A program made the translations under genes and the position numbers. The notes under the pieces were generated by a model, which was given only the letters and a program-made list of their open reading frames with translations, had not been told where the DNA came from and did no database searches. DNA of 64,000 nucleotides from Erinaceus europaeus. Lineage: Eukaryota > Chordata > Mammalia > Eulipotyphla > Erinaceidae. The number at the start of each line of letters is the position of its first letter. The first letter of the stretch is position 1. Below, one piece after another: positions 43,990 to 56,011 of this stretch. The DNA lies in NCBI RefSeq assembly GCF_950295315.1, contig NC_080175.1:69191357-69255356 (forward strand), given 5' to 3'.

Positions 43990-44327
43990 TATTTACATAA
44001 TCACTGCTTTACCTGAGAACCTCCCTGCCTACAGGGCATTGGTTTAATCCCCACTGGTTAGATGCAAGATTGATACTTCTGAGTGCTGCACGTTTTCCTT
44101 CTCCCCACCCCCTATCCTTACGTACATCCTCTTCCAACCTGACACTTCTGCCTTAGGAGATATAAAGGACAGGATTTTCTAATGAACAGAGATTAGATAG
44201 ATTGCACTGCATTCCTGCTCATCAATAAAGATTGAACTGCGTCCCACTCAGCCATGAGTCCCTGGTCGTCTCTCTCCTGCCCGCAAAGCCAGCCCGGCAA
44301 TCTGCCAGGTGCAGGTAATGGGTAACA
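43990..44327 (+). mobile_element. Solo LTR-like segment, plus strand
   Basis: Organised like a retroviral LTR: a TATA-like GAGATATAAAGGAC at about 44157, AATAAAGATTGAACTGC at 44225, then a GC-rich R/U5-like part (GAGTCCCTGGTCGTCTCTC). The short spacing from TATA to AATAAA fits a short R region. Ends are placed by eye near a TG start and the GGTAACA end, and no TSD or internal retroviral genes were seen. The class is not settled. Confidence 0.6.
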
Positions 44328-44740
44328 ATTTCAGCACCTCCTGTTCACTTGTCTGAGCTCTCCTTCCCAAATGGATTATCTCCACAGTAGGATGAGGCCT
44401 CTGACCTTTGAAATCCATTCCTGCGAATTTCAAGTCTATTCATTTTCTGTAGATGAATAGCACATGGTTATTTCTTCATTCTTAGTTTTCACAGTTGGAA
44501 TTTGCAACTTCAACTCAATTATTAAAAAGCCTCTAAAGTGAGGAGTGACAAAGATTTCATAACAACTTCCAACCTCAATTTGTACTGTTTCTTAGACCAG
44601 AGAGCTAAGGAAGATTCAAGGATTCATTTTGGTTGAGTGAGAGAGGGGCCTTGTCCACCTAAGATATATATTTCATAAGCAAAGGTGGGGGAATAGTGGT
44701 ATGTGTTTCTGTTATTTTCGATTTGTGGCCTAGCACTATC
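44328..44740. other. No gene seen
   Basis: Unassigned sequence between the LTR-like segment and the unassigned open frame. Confidence 0.5.
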
Positions 44741-45060
44741 CTAACTCTCTAAAAGATTAGAAGATATCCCATTGTGTGTCCCTCCCTGGGGTGTACATTG
44801 GCCTGTTAACTGCTGGCTGTGAGTTATTTTACCAGGCATGCCAGTGACGATAGATGTGATAAGAAATACATCACTTGGGGGCACTTCAAGCAAGCTGAAA
44901 TTCTTGGCAAAAATTATAGTAGACTTGGATCCAGCAGCAATTTCTCTAGCAGATCTGCCTCTAGGATTATAAGGACATCCCAGGGCACAGCCTTTTCTTA
45001 CAGCAAAATTGATGTCACTCACTTGGTACAATTTGTGGTGTTTTGAGGATACTTGTCCTA
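44741..45060 (-). other. Unassigned open frame, minus strand
   Basis: A stop-free minus-strand frame of about 96 to 110 codons with a balanced amino-acid mix (for example GCALGCPYNPRGRSAREIA, LLEVPPSDVFLITSIVTG). It is more protein-like than the low-complexity frames elsewhere. There is no ATG at the first codon (TTG), and a stop lies about 20 codons upstream. I saw no conserved motif and no poly(A) or splice evidence. It could be chance or a decayed exon or retrocopy. Confidence 0.25.
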
Positions 45061-45244
45061 ATAGAAATAGAGTTTTCTGTCAGTTTGAGCTGGTTATTGA
45101 AATTTAATCATGACAACTGAGCTCCACTATGTAAATAAGGCAGAAAATTGAAGAACTTTTGGAGAAAGAATGGACACTGCATCATTGATTTCAATAAACT
45201 TAATAATTTAGGAAATTGAAGCACCTTTACTAATAGGGTCGATT

Positions 45245-45325
45245 CATATCTATCTCTCTGTCTCTCTGTCTATCTCTCTGTCTATCTATCTATCTATCAT
45301 CTATCTATTTATCTATCTATCATTT
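45245..45325. repeat. (TCTA)/(TCTG) tetranucleotide microsatellite
   Basis: TCTATCTA, TCTGTC and TCTATTTA units over about 80 bases, next to the tail of a minus-strand SINE. Confidence 0.95.
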
Positions 45326-45592
45326 TTACTGCCACCAGGGCTATCACTGGGGCTTGGTAAGTAGCCATTACTCCCTACCACCATCACCTTTTTGATTTGA
45401 TTTGATAGTACAGAGAGAAATTGAGAGGGTAAAGTGAGATAGAGAAGGAGAGAGAAAGAGAAACACCTGGAGCCCTGCTTCAATGCTATTGAATATCCCC
45501 TGCAGGTGAAGAGAGGAAGCTGGAACCTGGGTCCTTGAGCATGGTTACATGGTAACATGTGCACTCTACCAGCTGCTCTCAAGTGCCCAACC
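45326..45592 (-). mobile_element. SINE, long variant, minus strand
   Basis: CCACCAGGGCTATCACTGGG, GATAGTACAGAGAGAAATTG, AACACCTGGAGCCCTGCTTC and a diverged reversed head. The preceding microsatellite probably grew from its tail. Confidence 0.75.
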
Positions 45593-46598
45593 TGTAAGAC
45601 CCAACACTTTCTAATCCTTATTATATGCCTACTTTGTAAAAATCTTGGGAACTATAAGAAATAACATCTCTGACCTGAAATATTCCAGATTTTCTTTCTG
45701 CTGTTTTCTATGTAAACAGCCTATCATGTGTTATAAACATATTTTTGATAATTTCCAGCAAAGGCACAAATCAGTGACAGCTCTTTTGGGCTGTTTCAAA
45801 TCTCTTGCTTCCTTAATACTGTATCTTTCTTTCTTTTTTTCCTTTTTTGTAAATGGAATATTAAGTATATTCACCTAAGTAGGACTCTTTTTGATAACTT
45901 TATATTATCTTGAATGGTCTTTGAAAACCTCAAATATTCAGCAAATAATAAACTATTCTCTTCTGAGACTTTTGGCATTCCCTCCCAATTGAAGGTCTTT
46001 GTCATCATGTGAGTCTCATTTTTAAAATCTAAAGAAGGAAAAGTAATGGTATTAAAGATGTACCTATTACTGTCCCTGGTCATACTCAACAGGGAGGGAA
46101 GTTTCAAAACCCAGCAACCTACAACTCTGCTTCATTATAAAGAAATGCCACTGCCAGCATTTCTCACATCACTTTCTGAAAGAACGTTTAAGTGTAAAGT
46201 CCTTTAAAAGCTCCCATATCACCTTTGCTTTTCAGTGGGAAATACTGTCATGTTCATCCCTTTTGACTATGAGACACCATTTAAAACATCAACTTTCAAG
46301 CTGGTGGAGAACAATCCATCCACATTATTTTCAGAGTCCAAGATTCCAAAAAACTTTTCTTAGTATCCAAAAGGGACACGTGTCGTTCCTTCCCTGTGTC
46401 TTGAAATTTCTGCTCTGAAATTGAACAGCTTTTTTGTTACATTGTTGATGAAAAATGCTTATAATAATTTCCACAGTGCTTGGTTGCTTTACAAAAATCT
46501 ATTTCCAATCCTCATAATGTTCCTTGTAGTAAAAAAAATTATACTAAATAAATCAGTCAAACTAAGGTAAAGCTACTTGAAAGAGGTTCCGAGTCCCC
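45593..46598. other. No gene seen
   Basis: AT-rich DNA with short chance frames only. Confidence 0.5.
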
Positions 46599-46694
46599 CC
46601 CCCCTTTTTTTATTCCACCAGGATTATCATAGGTGTTTCCTGCCTGCAATAAGTTCACAACTCCCAAAAGGCACTTTTCTTTCTTCCTTCCTTC

Positions 46695-46741
<47 letters not shown>

Positions 46742-46860
46742 TTTTAAAATTTCTTTCTATTTTATTTGATAGAACATATAAAGACTGAGAGGGAGGAAGG
46801 AAATGAAGAGGGAGAACGATAAGACACCTATAGCATTGCTTCACCACTTGTGAAGTCCGC
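46599..46860 (-). mobile_element. SINE, long variant, minus strand, with (CTTT)n
   Basis: A C/T run, CCACCAGGATTATCATAGG, a CTTTC microsatellite (46678-46742), TTTGATAGAACATATAAAG and a core ending at GCTTCACCACTTGTGAAG. The head is missing. Confidence 0.75.
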
Positions 46861-47221
46861 CTCCTACAATTTTAAGTAGCTTCAAGATTTAATATACAAG
46901 TAAAACCCTGTCCCCATGCCTATACACCCCTTAGTTAGTCATCACTCACCTTGTTGAGTTTGACTTCTGTCTAGTACAGAGTTGTTAAGGGACCAGACAG
47001 AATGCAGCCTGCTGCTGGCAGTGAACCTGTGACATGCGAAGCTCACAAAGCCAGGGACTATTATTAATGATGTCATTACTGGAGTTATATTAACATATAG
47101 ACATTACTTGTAAATGACCAGAGGGAAACAGAGAAACAATGAAAATGAATTGAATTGATGAAATAGTGGGATTATAAATGATTGTTTTTCATTTTGAATA
47201 CTGTTAACATAATTTTAGTCT
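46861..47221. other. No gene seen
   Basis: Unassigned sequence. Confidence 0.5.
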
Positions 47222-47235
47222 CTGGATAAACATTT

Positions 47236-47321
47236 AAAAAAAATACTTATTTATTCCCTTTTGTTGCCCTTGATGTTTTAACCCTTGATGCACTTAACCC
47301 AATGCGCTACCGCCTGACTTC
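47236..47321 (-). mobile_element. 86-bp internally deleted SINE group A with exact TSD
   Basis: The reversed tail TTATTTATTCCCTTTTGTTG and the reversed head GCACTTAACCCAATGCGCTA are both present. About 200 bp of middle (core and B box) are missing. The target site CTGGATAAACATTT is exact at 47222-47235 and 47322-47335, so both element ends are intact. Confidence 0.88.
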
Positions 47322-47363
47322 CTGGATAAACATTTTTAATGGGAACTACTGGAAAGCTAAAGA

Positions 47364-48050
47364 TTTTTTTTATTTATACAAAGGAAACACTGACAAAACC
47401 ATAGGATAAGAGGGGTATAATGCCACACAGTTCCCACCACCAGAACTCCATATCCCATCCCCTCCCTTGATAGCTATACTATTCTTTAATCCTCTGGGAT
47501 TATGGACCCAAGGTCATTGTGGGATGCAGAAGGTAGAAGGTCTGGCTTCTGTAATTGCTTCCCTGCTGAACATAGACGGTGACAGATCGATCCATGCTCC
47601 CTGCCTCTCTCTTTCCCTAGTGGGGTGGGGTTCTGGGGAATCTGAGCTCTAGGACACATTGGTGGGATTGTCTGTCCAGGGAAGTCTGGTTGGCATCATG
47701 GTAGTATCTGGAACCTGGTGGCTGAAAAGAGAGTTGTTGACTAATCATGAATCTAAAGGCTGCAGTAGTACAGTGAAGAGTTGGGGGGGCCTCTGTTTTG
47801 TAGATAGTAGGCATATTTTAGTTATATACGAAAGGACCTGTGGCTATACTGTTTTTTTTTTTTTTTTTTTTTTGCCTGATCTTGAAATCTGATATACAGA
47901 TGGATCCAAGTTATTGTCTGGGGAAATGATGTCATCGCTGGAAAAAGGAACAGAAAGCTGGATCTGGGAAGAGAGTAGCTCCCAAATATGGGAAAAGTAT
48001 AAATATCATTGACTGTAAACCCCATTGATTTGATGTGATCTGGGGCCCAA
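47364..48050 (-). mobile_element. L1 3' end (tail A), minus strand
   Basis: T run, AAGGAAACACTGACAAAACC, ATAGGATAAGAGGGGTATAA and the full tail-A series to GATCTGGGGCCC. It contains a T20 run at about 47854 in place of a shorter T stretch in other copies. Confidence 0.85.
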
Positions 48051-48399
48051 ACACAAGCAATGCAAGCATGGGGCATTTTCCAGAATGAATCTTAATTTAG
48101 CAGCAAGCGAGGGAAAGGGAGAGTGCAAGTGTGTGTGTATTATGTGTCAGGTACAGTCCCCTTGAGTTCTGATAGTTAAAACTGCCCACTGTTGCCCAGT
48201 ATTTACATTTAAACTTAAAGGAGTCATGTTGGATTTTCCAGATAGCCTCAGTACCCCACCACCACCACCAAGACACACACCCTAGCTCTGTCATAGTCAA
48301 TCTGTGATTGAGTGATAAATGAATTAAACCTGGTTAAACCCTGTAATCTTTGCAATCTTGATCCAAGCACTTGAAGCCATTGGGTTGATTTTTAGTTTC
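48051..48399. other. No gene seen; short (CCA)n near 48257
   Basis: Unassigned sequence with a small CCACCA run. Confidence 0.5.
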
Positions 48400-48586
48400 T
48401 TTTTTTAAAATTATTTTTTCTTAATTTTATTTTTTGGGAGAGATGCAGAGAGACACACACACACAGAGAAACACCAGAGCACTGCTCAGCTCTGGTTTAT
48501 GGTGGTGTGGGGGCTTGAACCTGGGATTTAGGAGCCTCAGGAATGAGAGTGTGTTTGCATAACCATTATGTTGTCTCCCCCACCCT
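48400..48586 (-). mobile_element. SINE group D, minus strand
   Basis: T-rich reversed tail, a short (CA)n, CAGAGCACTGCTCAGCTCTG, GGGGGCTTGAACCTGGG and GCATAACCATTATGTTGTCT. The flanks ATTTTTAGTTTCTTT (48388) and ATTTTCAGTTTCTTT (48587) are a likely TSD. Confidence 0.87.
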
Positions 48587-49062
48587 ATTTTCAGTTTCTT
48601 TCTTCTCCTCCTTGGTTGTTGTTGAAGTTCCAGTGGACACAGTGCTTCTCACATATTACATGGCACATAAATCAGCTATAACCCTGCTAAAATATAGATT
48701 CTGGTTCAATAGAACTAGATGGCACTTCAGATTCTGCAGTTGTAATACACCCTCAGGGGATGCATATTGCGTTTCTTGTCTAAGGATAATACTTGGAATA
48801 GTGTGGCCTGGGAAATGAGCTAAATCCCATAGAACAAGGGAGGCCAAAAAAAAGGCAAACTTTTCCTACAAGAAGTTGAGTATCAACCCTCATTTCCCAT
48901 TCCTGTTATTCAAGTGCTCTTTCTAAATCCCTTGAAAATCTCTACTATCTTATTTTACATTTTAGTGATTATCTACTTTGTAAATTATTTTTTCTTACAC
49001 AAGGTAAAATAGGTATCATAATGTATATTATTCCTTAATATAGTCCATATGTCTTTGTTAGC
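48587..49062. other. No gene seen
   Basis: Unassigned sequence. A 91-residue frame is chance or SINE-derived at its start. Confidence 0.5.
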
Positions 49063-49200
49063 CTTTTTTTTTTTTTTTTTGTAAACCATCTCTATGGCTT
49101 CACTGCTCCAGACTAACTTTTTAAGATAGAAAGAATAAGACAAAAATATATAAAGAGAGGGAATGAAACTTTAGCACTGAATCTTCTTTCTAAGATTTCA
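49063..49200 (-). mobile_element. Possible SINE with T-run start, minus strand
   Basis: A T18 run, then CTTCACTGCTCCAGACTAAC, TTTTTAAGATAGAAAGAATA and TTTAGCACTGAATCTTC. This order resembles an extended group E-type SINE truncated before its head. Confidence 0.45.
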
Positions 49201-50969
49201 AACTTGTGTGGGTACCTTGATAGTCCTTTGTTCTGGTTTTATACATGGTATACACATGTACCCTGCTAAATTTAAAAGTTTTATTTATTAAATTCAGTTT
49301 TATTGGCTTAAAATATGATTTAAATTTGGAGGGTAAAGCTTCATTTGAGCAAAGTATGATACTTTCAGGTAAAGCATAATCTTCAATATGAGCAGTTGTG
49401 TGTTTGATGAGGGAGGGCAAGGAGAAATCACAATTTTGATAATGATGTAGAATCATGAGTCTATATTTAGAAATGGATATTTGATTTTAAGCTTAAACAG
49501 TTTTAACATTGACACTTTCCTTATCTTCTCCAACTGTTCTTCATCACATATGAAATGGGTATAATAACAATGTCAGGGAGTGTTGGACATTAAAAGAGAA
49601 AATTTATGTGGAACACCTTCAGGCTGAAAGTATTTTGTCTAGTTGCAAAGTATCGATTATTCATTAAGTTTTCAGATTCTTGTCTGAAATTACAATATAC
49701 TTTATTGCATTTCACATTTTATGAACCTTATTAAACTCAATATAAGAGTAAATTAAAAATAATAACTCCCAAACTCAATATAACTGCAGAAAGAAAACAA
49801 TTTAATAAAATAGCCAGATAAAATTTATTAAGAACTTAGTCCCTCAACAATGCAAATGTATTAATTTTTGAGAAATTATTATTTAAGCTACTACAAGCTC
49901 TAGTTCTTTTATAACTACATTTTTTTCTCTAACTTTACTGAATCTGGTAGTTTATCTTAATTATTAAGCAACATGAATATGTAAGAATGTAAGAGGTGAA
50001 ATAAATCCCTATTAACCTTGCACAGAACAGCTTCTCAAACAATGATCAAACTTCATGGAACTGCAAAAATACTTCTGAAATATAGGGACCCTTCAGAAAT
50101 ACTGACATATGTACCTAGTGAGTAAATATATATATATTTCCTTATTTCCTTTTACTATACCCCCTACATGTAAATGTTAGTAAAACTGATGAAAAGGTTG
50201 AATCAGAAATTAGCTCAGAACTGTCAAGGAGAATATCAAAAGGACACCTTTTAGGGCATGTAGGCAAACCAAATACTTAATAGAGACAGGCTAATCTATC
50301 ATAGTGCAGTTGCGATAGCAACAACGGCTCTTGATGCCATGTGACCCAAAGCAGTTTCTGTTGACTGGCTCTAACTGACTGTCAGTTCAGCAAAGGTTCC
50401 ACTGTTCACAGTGAAAGGGAAGGGAGAGCATTGATACTTGTTGAAAGGACATAATAATAATAGTGTATCTCAAACCATGAAAGCATCCCTTTGTCTCCTT
50501 GACATTTATTTTTATTCTGGTCCAAGGGACTCCTCTAATTTTTGTTACACAGAAGCCCCTTATTTATTCACAGATTAAATATGTGTTTCTCTGTTAACTA
50601 AGAATCTATCTCAGTAATGTTGCAAACATCAAGTGCTTAAAAGTGTTATGATGATAATATTTTATTTATAATGTACTAAAATGTAAATGGCATTTTTCTA
50701 ATATTTTCATAAAATCACAAGAAATCTGATTGCATAAAGTCTGAGCTAATGACTACATTTCCCTGAATATAATTTTCTCCAGTACACAGATGGAGCCTGG
50801 CAGTGCTCACCTCTGATCTGAAAGAGCCTGGAGGCTTAAGGGAAGGGGCACTTCAAGTTTGCATGCAGTTTTTCTTATCTCCTTTGCATCTTTATTTTCA
50901 CTGATGGGTGGCTAACAAGGACCATAGGTACAGTCAAACTCTGTGATTTAACACTGTCTACTCTTGGTA
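49201..50969. other. No gene seen; possible MIR near 49505-49640
   Basis: AT-rich. CATATGAAATGGGTATAATA followed by AAAGAGAAAATTTATGTGG resembles a reversed MIR body, at low confidence. The remainder is unassigned. Confidence 0.45.
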
Positions 50970-51458
50970 TTTTTTTTTTCAATTTTATTTAATAAAAGGA
51001 AACACTGACAAAATCATAGGATAAGAGGGGTACAATTCACACAACTCCCACCACCAAAACTCCGTATCCCATCCCCTCCCCTGATAGCTTTCCTGTTCTT
51101 TAACCCTCTGGGAGTATGGACTGAGGGTCATTATGGGGTGCAGAAGGTAGAAGGTTTGGCTTCTGCTTCCCTGCTGAATATGGGCGTTGACAGGTCGATC
51201 CATATTCCCAACCTTTCTCTCTCTTTCCCTAGTGGGCCAGGGCTCTGGGGAAGCAGGGCTCCAGGACACATTGGTGGAGTGATCTGCCCAGGGAAGTCTG
51301 ATTGGCATCATGGTAGCATCTGGAACCTGTTGGCTGAAAGAAGATTAACATATAAAGCCAAACACATTGTTGACTAATCATGAACCTAAAGGCTGGAATA
51401 TTTCATATTAAGATTTGGGGGTGTCTGTTTTGAAAATATCTAGTAGGCCTATTTTAGT
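50970..51458 (-). mobile_element. L1 3' end (tail A), minus strand
   Basis: T run, AATTTTATTTAATAAAAGGA, GACAAAATCATAGGATAAGA and the tail-A series to GTAGGCCTATTTTAG, with a 12-base gap compared with other copies near GGCTTCTGCTTCCCTGC. Confidence 0.85.
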
Positions 51459-51494
51459 GGGCAGTAGAACAGCAGGTTAAGTACACATGGCACT
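51459..51494 (+). mobile_element. SINE group A head fragment, plus strand
   Basis: GGGCAGTAGAACAGCAGGTT followed by AAGTACACATGGC matches about 33 bases of the group A head. The rest is absent. Confidence 0.55.
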
Positions 51495-51569
51495 CCTGGG
51501 ATTATTATCTTGGGGGAATTTCACTAAGGAAAGAGTACTGTAACATAAGCGAGACAAAATGATCATTAG

Positions 51570-51735
51570 AATTAAAGAGATAGGACTTTCAAACCCTGGT
51601 TCTGCCATTGGTTCGTCAAGTGACCTTGGGGAAATGATTTACCTCTAGGAGCCTGAAGTTTCTTCATTTGTGAAACAGTCTGGGTAGTATCCACCCTGGC
51701 TGATGATTGGGAGCCTTATGAATCCTATGTGTTGT
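51570..51735 (-). mobile_element. MIR-like ancient SINE, minus strand
   Basis: CCTGGTTCTGCCATTGGTTC, AGTGACCTTGGGGAAATGAT, CTTCATTTGTGAAACAG and GGGAGCCTTATGAA follow the reversed MIR order with heavy divergence. Confidence 0.65.
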
Positions 51736-51814
51736 CAGGTCTGAGTCCTCTTTACTAACCAGACTCTTACTTTGTGGTGTTTCTCAGTGCAAAAAATTGA
51801 AAGTGGCCAGTTAT

Positions 51815-51975
51815 TGGCTCTCCTGGTAGAGCATAAACACTACAGTGTCTCCACCTGCATGAGGGAAGCTTCATGAGTGGGTGGAAAGTGCTGCAGGTGT
51901 CTCTAATTCTGTCTCTTCTTTCCCCATCCCCTCTCATTTTATTGCTGCTTCTATCCAAAATAAAATAAAGTGAAA
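51815..51975 (+). mobile_element. SINE group B, plus strand (5' part diverged)
   Basis: TCCACCTGCATGAGGGAAGC, GTGCTGCAGGTGTCTCTAAT and a CCAAAATAAAATAAAGTG tail. The B box region is missing or too diverged. Confidence 0.7.
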
Positions 51976-53199
51976 ATTACCACTGAAAGTGGTGGCTTCA
52001 TTAAAAAAATTGAAAACAACCCATAAGCCTCAAATTAGGAATGGCAGACAGTAATTCTATATCATAAGGTGTGTCAACAAAATTAAATATGAAAGTCACT
52101 TAACTTTTTATTTTTTAATAAACATGATTTAGGGGGAATATTATGATATAAAATATCAGTATTACAATAAATGAAGTAGAATTTAAACATTATGACATAT
52201 TATCATAAAATATAATTTGTGGAGAAGCTAACTTTCCAAGTGAAGATAGCATGTGTAGTATGGTTATAAACAATTACTGTATTAACATGTAACATCTCTC
52301 AGGGGCTTTGTTATATCCTTTCAATTAAAAACTGCAGTGACAGAAAACATTCTGAGATTTGGAAGAGTAAGTTCTACAGCAGCTAGAATGCATTCTTAAG
52401 CCCTTTCTCTCTGAGAAAAAAAAAACATTCACTCAAAATCCATAATAGGCACTAATATGTGACTCTGCTAATACCTTTCAATATCTCCTTTACATCCCTA
52501 CAGTGGTACATGAGAGAAGCTTCACAGGTGATGGAGAAGCAGGAAGGAAAAAAAAATTACAAGAAAGAATCATGTGTGAAAAAATTTCAGTTTATGTCCC
52601 TAGGAGATAGAGTAAGTGGGAGAGCGAAAGCAATTTGCAAGGCTGTTTAAAAGGTGCAGTTTGCACTTGGGATGCATACTCTGTCACATATCGGGGTTAG
52701 ACCTTGTATACCCTGGTATATGTGAAGAGCAGCTAATAGTTCATAATCTAGTGTTTTCTTCAGGACTGAACATTTACTGTAACCTCCAACTGATGACAGC
52801 AGAAGCTGAGAGACAGATTTTTCTAGCCGAGCTTTTTAAAGTGGCAGTGCAATTGTTCATTGAGTGCTAGGTTCAATGCTGACAGGTTAGGAAGGATGAG
52901 GAAGACAGATAAGAAGGCACTGACAGAGAACACTTGACATGTTCTCCTATCACAACATTCTAGCTCAGCTGGCCACAGTCCAGGTAGTGCTAACTGCTCT
53001 AGCAAGGAGAGGCCACATTTCACTAAATGCAAAAAAAAAAAAAAAAAGTCAAGCAGAAGGACTCAGTAATAGCCAAAGAATGGTGCTTGATCCTCTGTTG
53101 CAGTATTCTTATCGAGATACCTCTGCCTCTAACCATAAGGTGATTCTTAATTGGCTGAGGAGCCTTTGGCTTATTTTATTGTTGTCTTAAAATTGAGTA
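51976..53199. other. No gene seen; A18 run at about 53030
   Basis: Overlapping short frames near 52459-53190 have no features I recognise. An A run of about 18 at 53030-53047 has no clear retroposed body upstream. Confidence 0.5.
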
Positions 53200-53420
53200 T
53201 AGGCCTGGTTTAAAGCCCCTAGTCTCTACCTGCTGTGGGTCACTTCATAAGTAATGGAACAGTGCTGCAGGTGTCTCTCTTTCTTGCTATTCCTTTATCC
53301 TTTTCTCCCTCTCTCTGTCTCTATTAGGAAAAGAAAGGGAGAGAAAAAGATAAAAATGATTATGGGATTGGTAGAGTCTTTGTACAGGCACTACACCCCT
53401 GTGAGAACCCTAGAGGCAAA
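53200..53420 (+). mobile_element. SINE group B, plus strand (no head)
   Basis: GGCCTGGTTTAAAGCCCCTA, GTGCTGCAGGTGTCTCTCTT, a CT-rich part, an AG-rich tail and the tail phrase GAGAACCCTAGAGGC. It is truncated at the 5' end. Confidence 0.7.
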
Positions 53421-55399
53421 AAGAAGGAATAAGAAGTACTAAAATGGTGGGAAAATACAGACTAAATATCCTGCTAACCATAATGAAAATGCAGTTTCAT
53501 TTGTTTTTGAGATTCCCTCCCTAGGTCAGAATTATCCCACAACTTGTTGGCTTTGTATTGTATATTCCACACAAGGAAGGGATAATAAGTACCAATCTAC
53601 TATGTTCACGACCAGCATTTTTATTGATAAGTTACTGTGATGTCTCATTATGTGTTATTATTGGGCTTATGGTTCTGCCTCTCTGATCACCTCAGGAGAT
53701 TTCAGTCTCCCCCCCCCCCTTTCTCTCTCAGGTATCAGCACTCTCTAGTGTGCACCTAAGTTCCAATTGCTATGGTAGTCATGGGATTCTCCCCTCTCTC
53801 TTCCCACTAAATTCTGGGGAAATCACTTTTGAATTAGAGGAAAACCTTGACTCCACTTCAACCTTTCTGCTCCCCTTGCCTCTTCTTGAAAGGATTTAGA
53901 CTGTGTAAAGCCCAAACTAGCAAGACTTATAGTTTTTGCCTGGTTTATGGTCAGCCCTATACATTTCCCAAAGGCTCTGAAGCACAGAAGCTGCTTGAGT
54001 AAGAAAAGGGAAAATAAGAGAAAGGAAAAATCTCAACATTTCCTGTGAATATACACATTGTCATCTGATAGAATAAAATATGAAAGGGAGATGATATGTG
54101 TATGTAATCAAGGAGGTTTATAGTGGTGTGGCTTTCTGCATGTGGTGTGTGTGTTGCTATGTGGAATGAAAGCATGCACTGAGACAGGGAAAGAGGAAAG
54201 CAAATATGAATCGATACCCACAGGATTGCCAGGTTGAGTGGCATAACGATTTGAGTTCCCTGTTATAGGCCCTTCACACTAATGTGAAGCCAGCTCTAAA
54301 GATCACTTTTTCATAAATCAATAACTGTTTCAAGTTTATTTGTTTTGTCTTTGCTTCAAGTTAAAAAGAGGACTGTGCCTTTCATGTGGCAGTTAGTAAG
54401 TAATAGGTCTATATTTGAATAGAGTCTAAGATTTAATTTGATTGTGATTTTATTTCAAATGATTTTCATGTGCTTTAAAAGAATTACTGAGGCAATAAGT
54501 AGCACTATCTTTGAATTTTAAATATTATTTAAAGCTTCAGTGTGAATTTGTTGCTGCATGTAAATCAGTAAGTTTGGGCAGAATTTGGACAGGTCAAAAT
54601 CCAAGGCATGAATTTCAGGGGTGCTGGCTAACAACTATGGAGTCATGTCTATAGATTATGCTTCTAACCATAACCTTCTCATTATAATCACACTCCTCTG
54701 GTCTCAATGGGTATTTTGTAATAGCATGTGAACAAATCAATAGAGATTGACTTCCTATTGGAAGGTAGGTCAGATCTTATCATCTCTGTCTCATGAGTAA
54801 GAACATTTTTGCATATGGAAGCCATAATGAATTAATTCATTTTCAGACAGAGCTGTCTACAAGGATGTCAGGGTAAAATGGATTTACATGAAAAAACATT
54901 GTTTACTTTTGACAGATCAGTAGACTGAAGTCTACATTTGCAGGTAGAAAATTTATTGCTCTGGAATAATAACCAATTAAGCCTTTCAGCATTTTCAGAG
55001 TATCAACGAAAGGGGGAGGGGGAAAACTACACTCTACCTCTACATTAATTATTCTTTCCTTTCAGCTTCAGGATTATTTCCACTAGTGGCACTACAATCT
55101 ACTAAAACTAATAGAGAATATCAATTTTGTGTGTTAATTCATGGGGAACTGCAGTTTAAGAGACTCAAGACATGTCACTTGTCACTTACTGCTCCCTTAT
55201 TCAGGGAAATAAATATTTATTTATTTCAAGAACCCGAGTGCCTCTGTTTCTATCTTCTTTTACTTCCAAAGTCAATGCCACTTTGCTGTTCTTATTACGG
55301 TTCAAATCTGAAACCTATGCTGGTCTAGATATATGTATTTGGATTATATCATCATTTCATATTGAAAGAAGAATGAGAGACAGATGGTCTAGATAATAC
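53421..55399. other. Quiet stretch, no gene seen
   Basis: About 2 kb without an assignable SINE or L1. A short C run lies at about 53712. The 95-residue minus-strand frame at 53957-54244 has no features I recognise. Confidence 0.5.
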
Positions 55400-55510
55400 T
55401 GTTAGAGACATGTCTTTAACTCCTCTGAGCCCCAATTATTGTACCTGTATAATTTAGATTGTGTTTTCTGAGGATGATATTTGATAAGTATTTTATATGA
55501 ACTAATGCAG
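55400..55510 (-). mobile_element. Possible MIR, minus strand
   Basis: GTCTTTAACTCCTCTGAGCC, CAATTATTGTACCTGTATAA and GAGGATGATATTTGATAAG are in reversed MIR order. Strongly diverged and judged by eye. Confidence 0.45.
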
Positions 55511-56011
55511 GGTAAGCAGGTAACACATGTAAATATCTTAATTATTATTACTTATGCTCCTGAGATTTTGAAGGTTCTGAGTTGAATCATCCTTCAGCAA
55601 CCCCCCTACTATTGATGCGAGTATGTGACCTCTGTTTTAGTATGAAGTCTAAAACACAATAGGTAATACACACCTGTGTTGTATTTAAAATATTTTTCCT
55701 TTCATTTGTTCATTCAGTACTCTATTGATCACTATACATGAAAAGATATTGGGACCAATAATATAATTATTTCTGCCTTAAGGAAATATATAGGGAAGTA
55801 TATGATTGCAATACAATCTCATTATAGTATTTACTGTCAAGTAATCAGATACATCTACAAGTTCTGTTGAGAATGCCATATAACAAATTGTATGAAAACC
55901 ACTAGACATTGTGACCAATTAAATATTAGTGATCATTAAGACAGTCATTTCCGTAGAATGGTTGACACTATTTTTAATGCTTGTAAGTCCTAAAAGAAAT
56001 ACATGTTTTGA
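55511..56011. other. No gene seen; possible old L2/MIR near 55700-55860
   Basis: CATTCAGTACTCTATTGATC followed by GATATTGGGACCAATAAT weakly resembles an ancient L2/MIR-type repeat. Nothing else was seen. Confidence 0.35.

Noticed and set aside
53030..53047. Processed pseudogene ending in an A18 run
   Set aside because: No AATAAA nearby upstream, no TSD and no recognisable transcript body before the A run.
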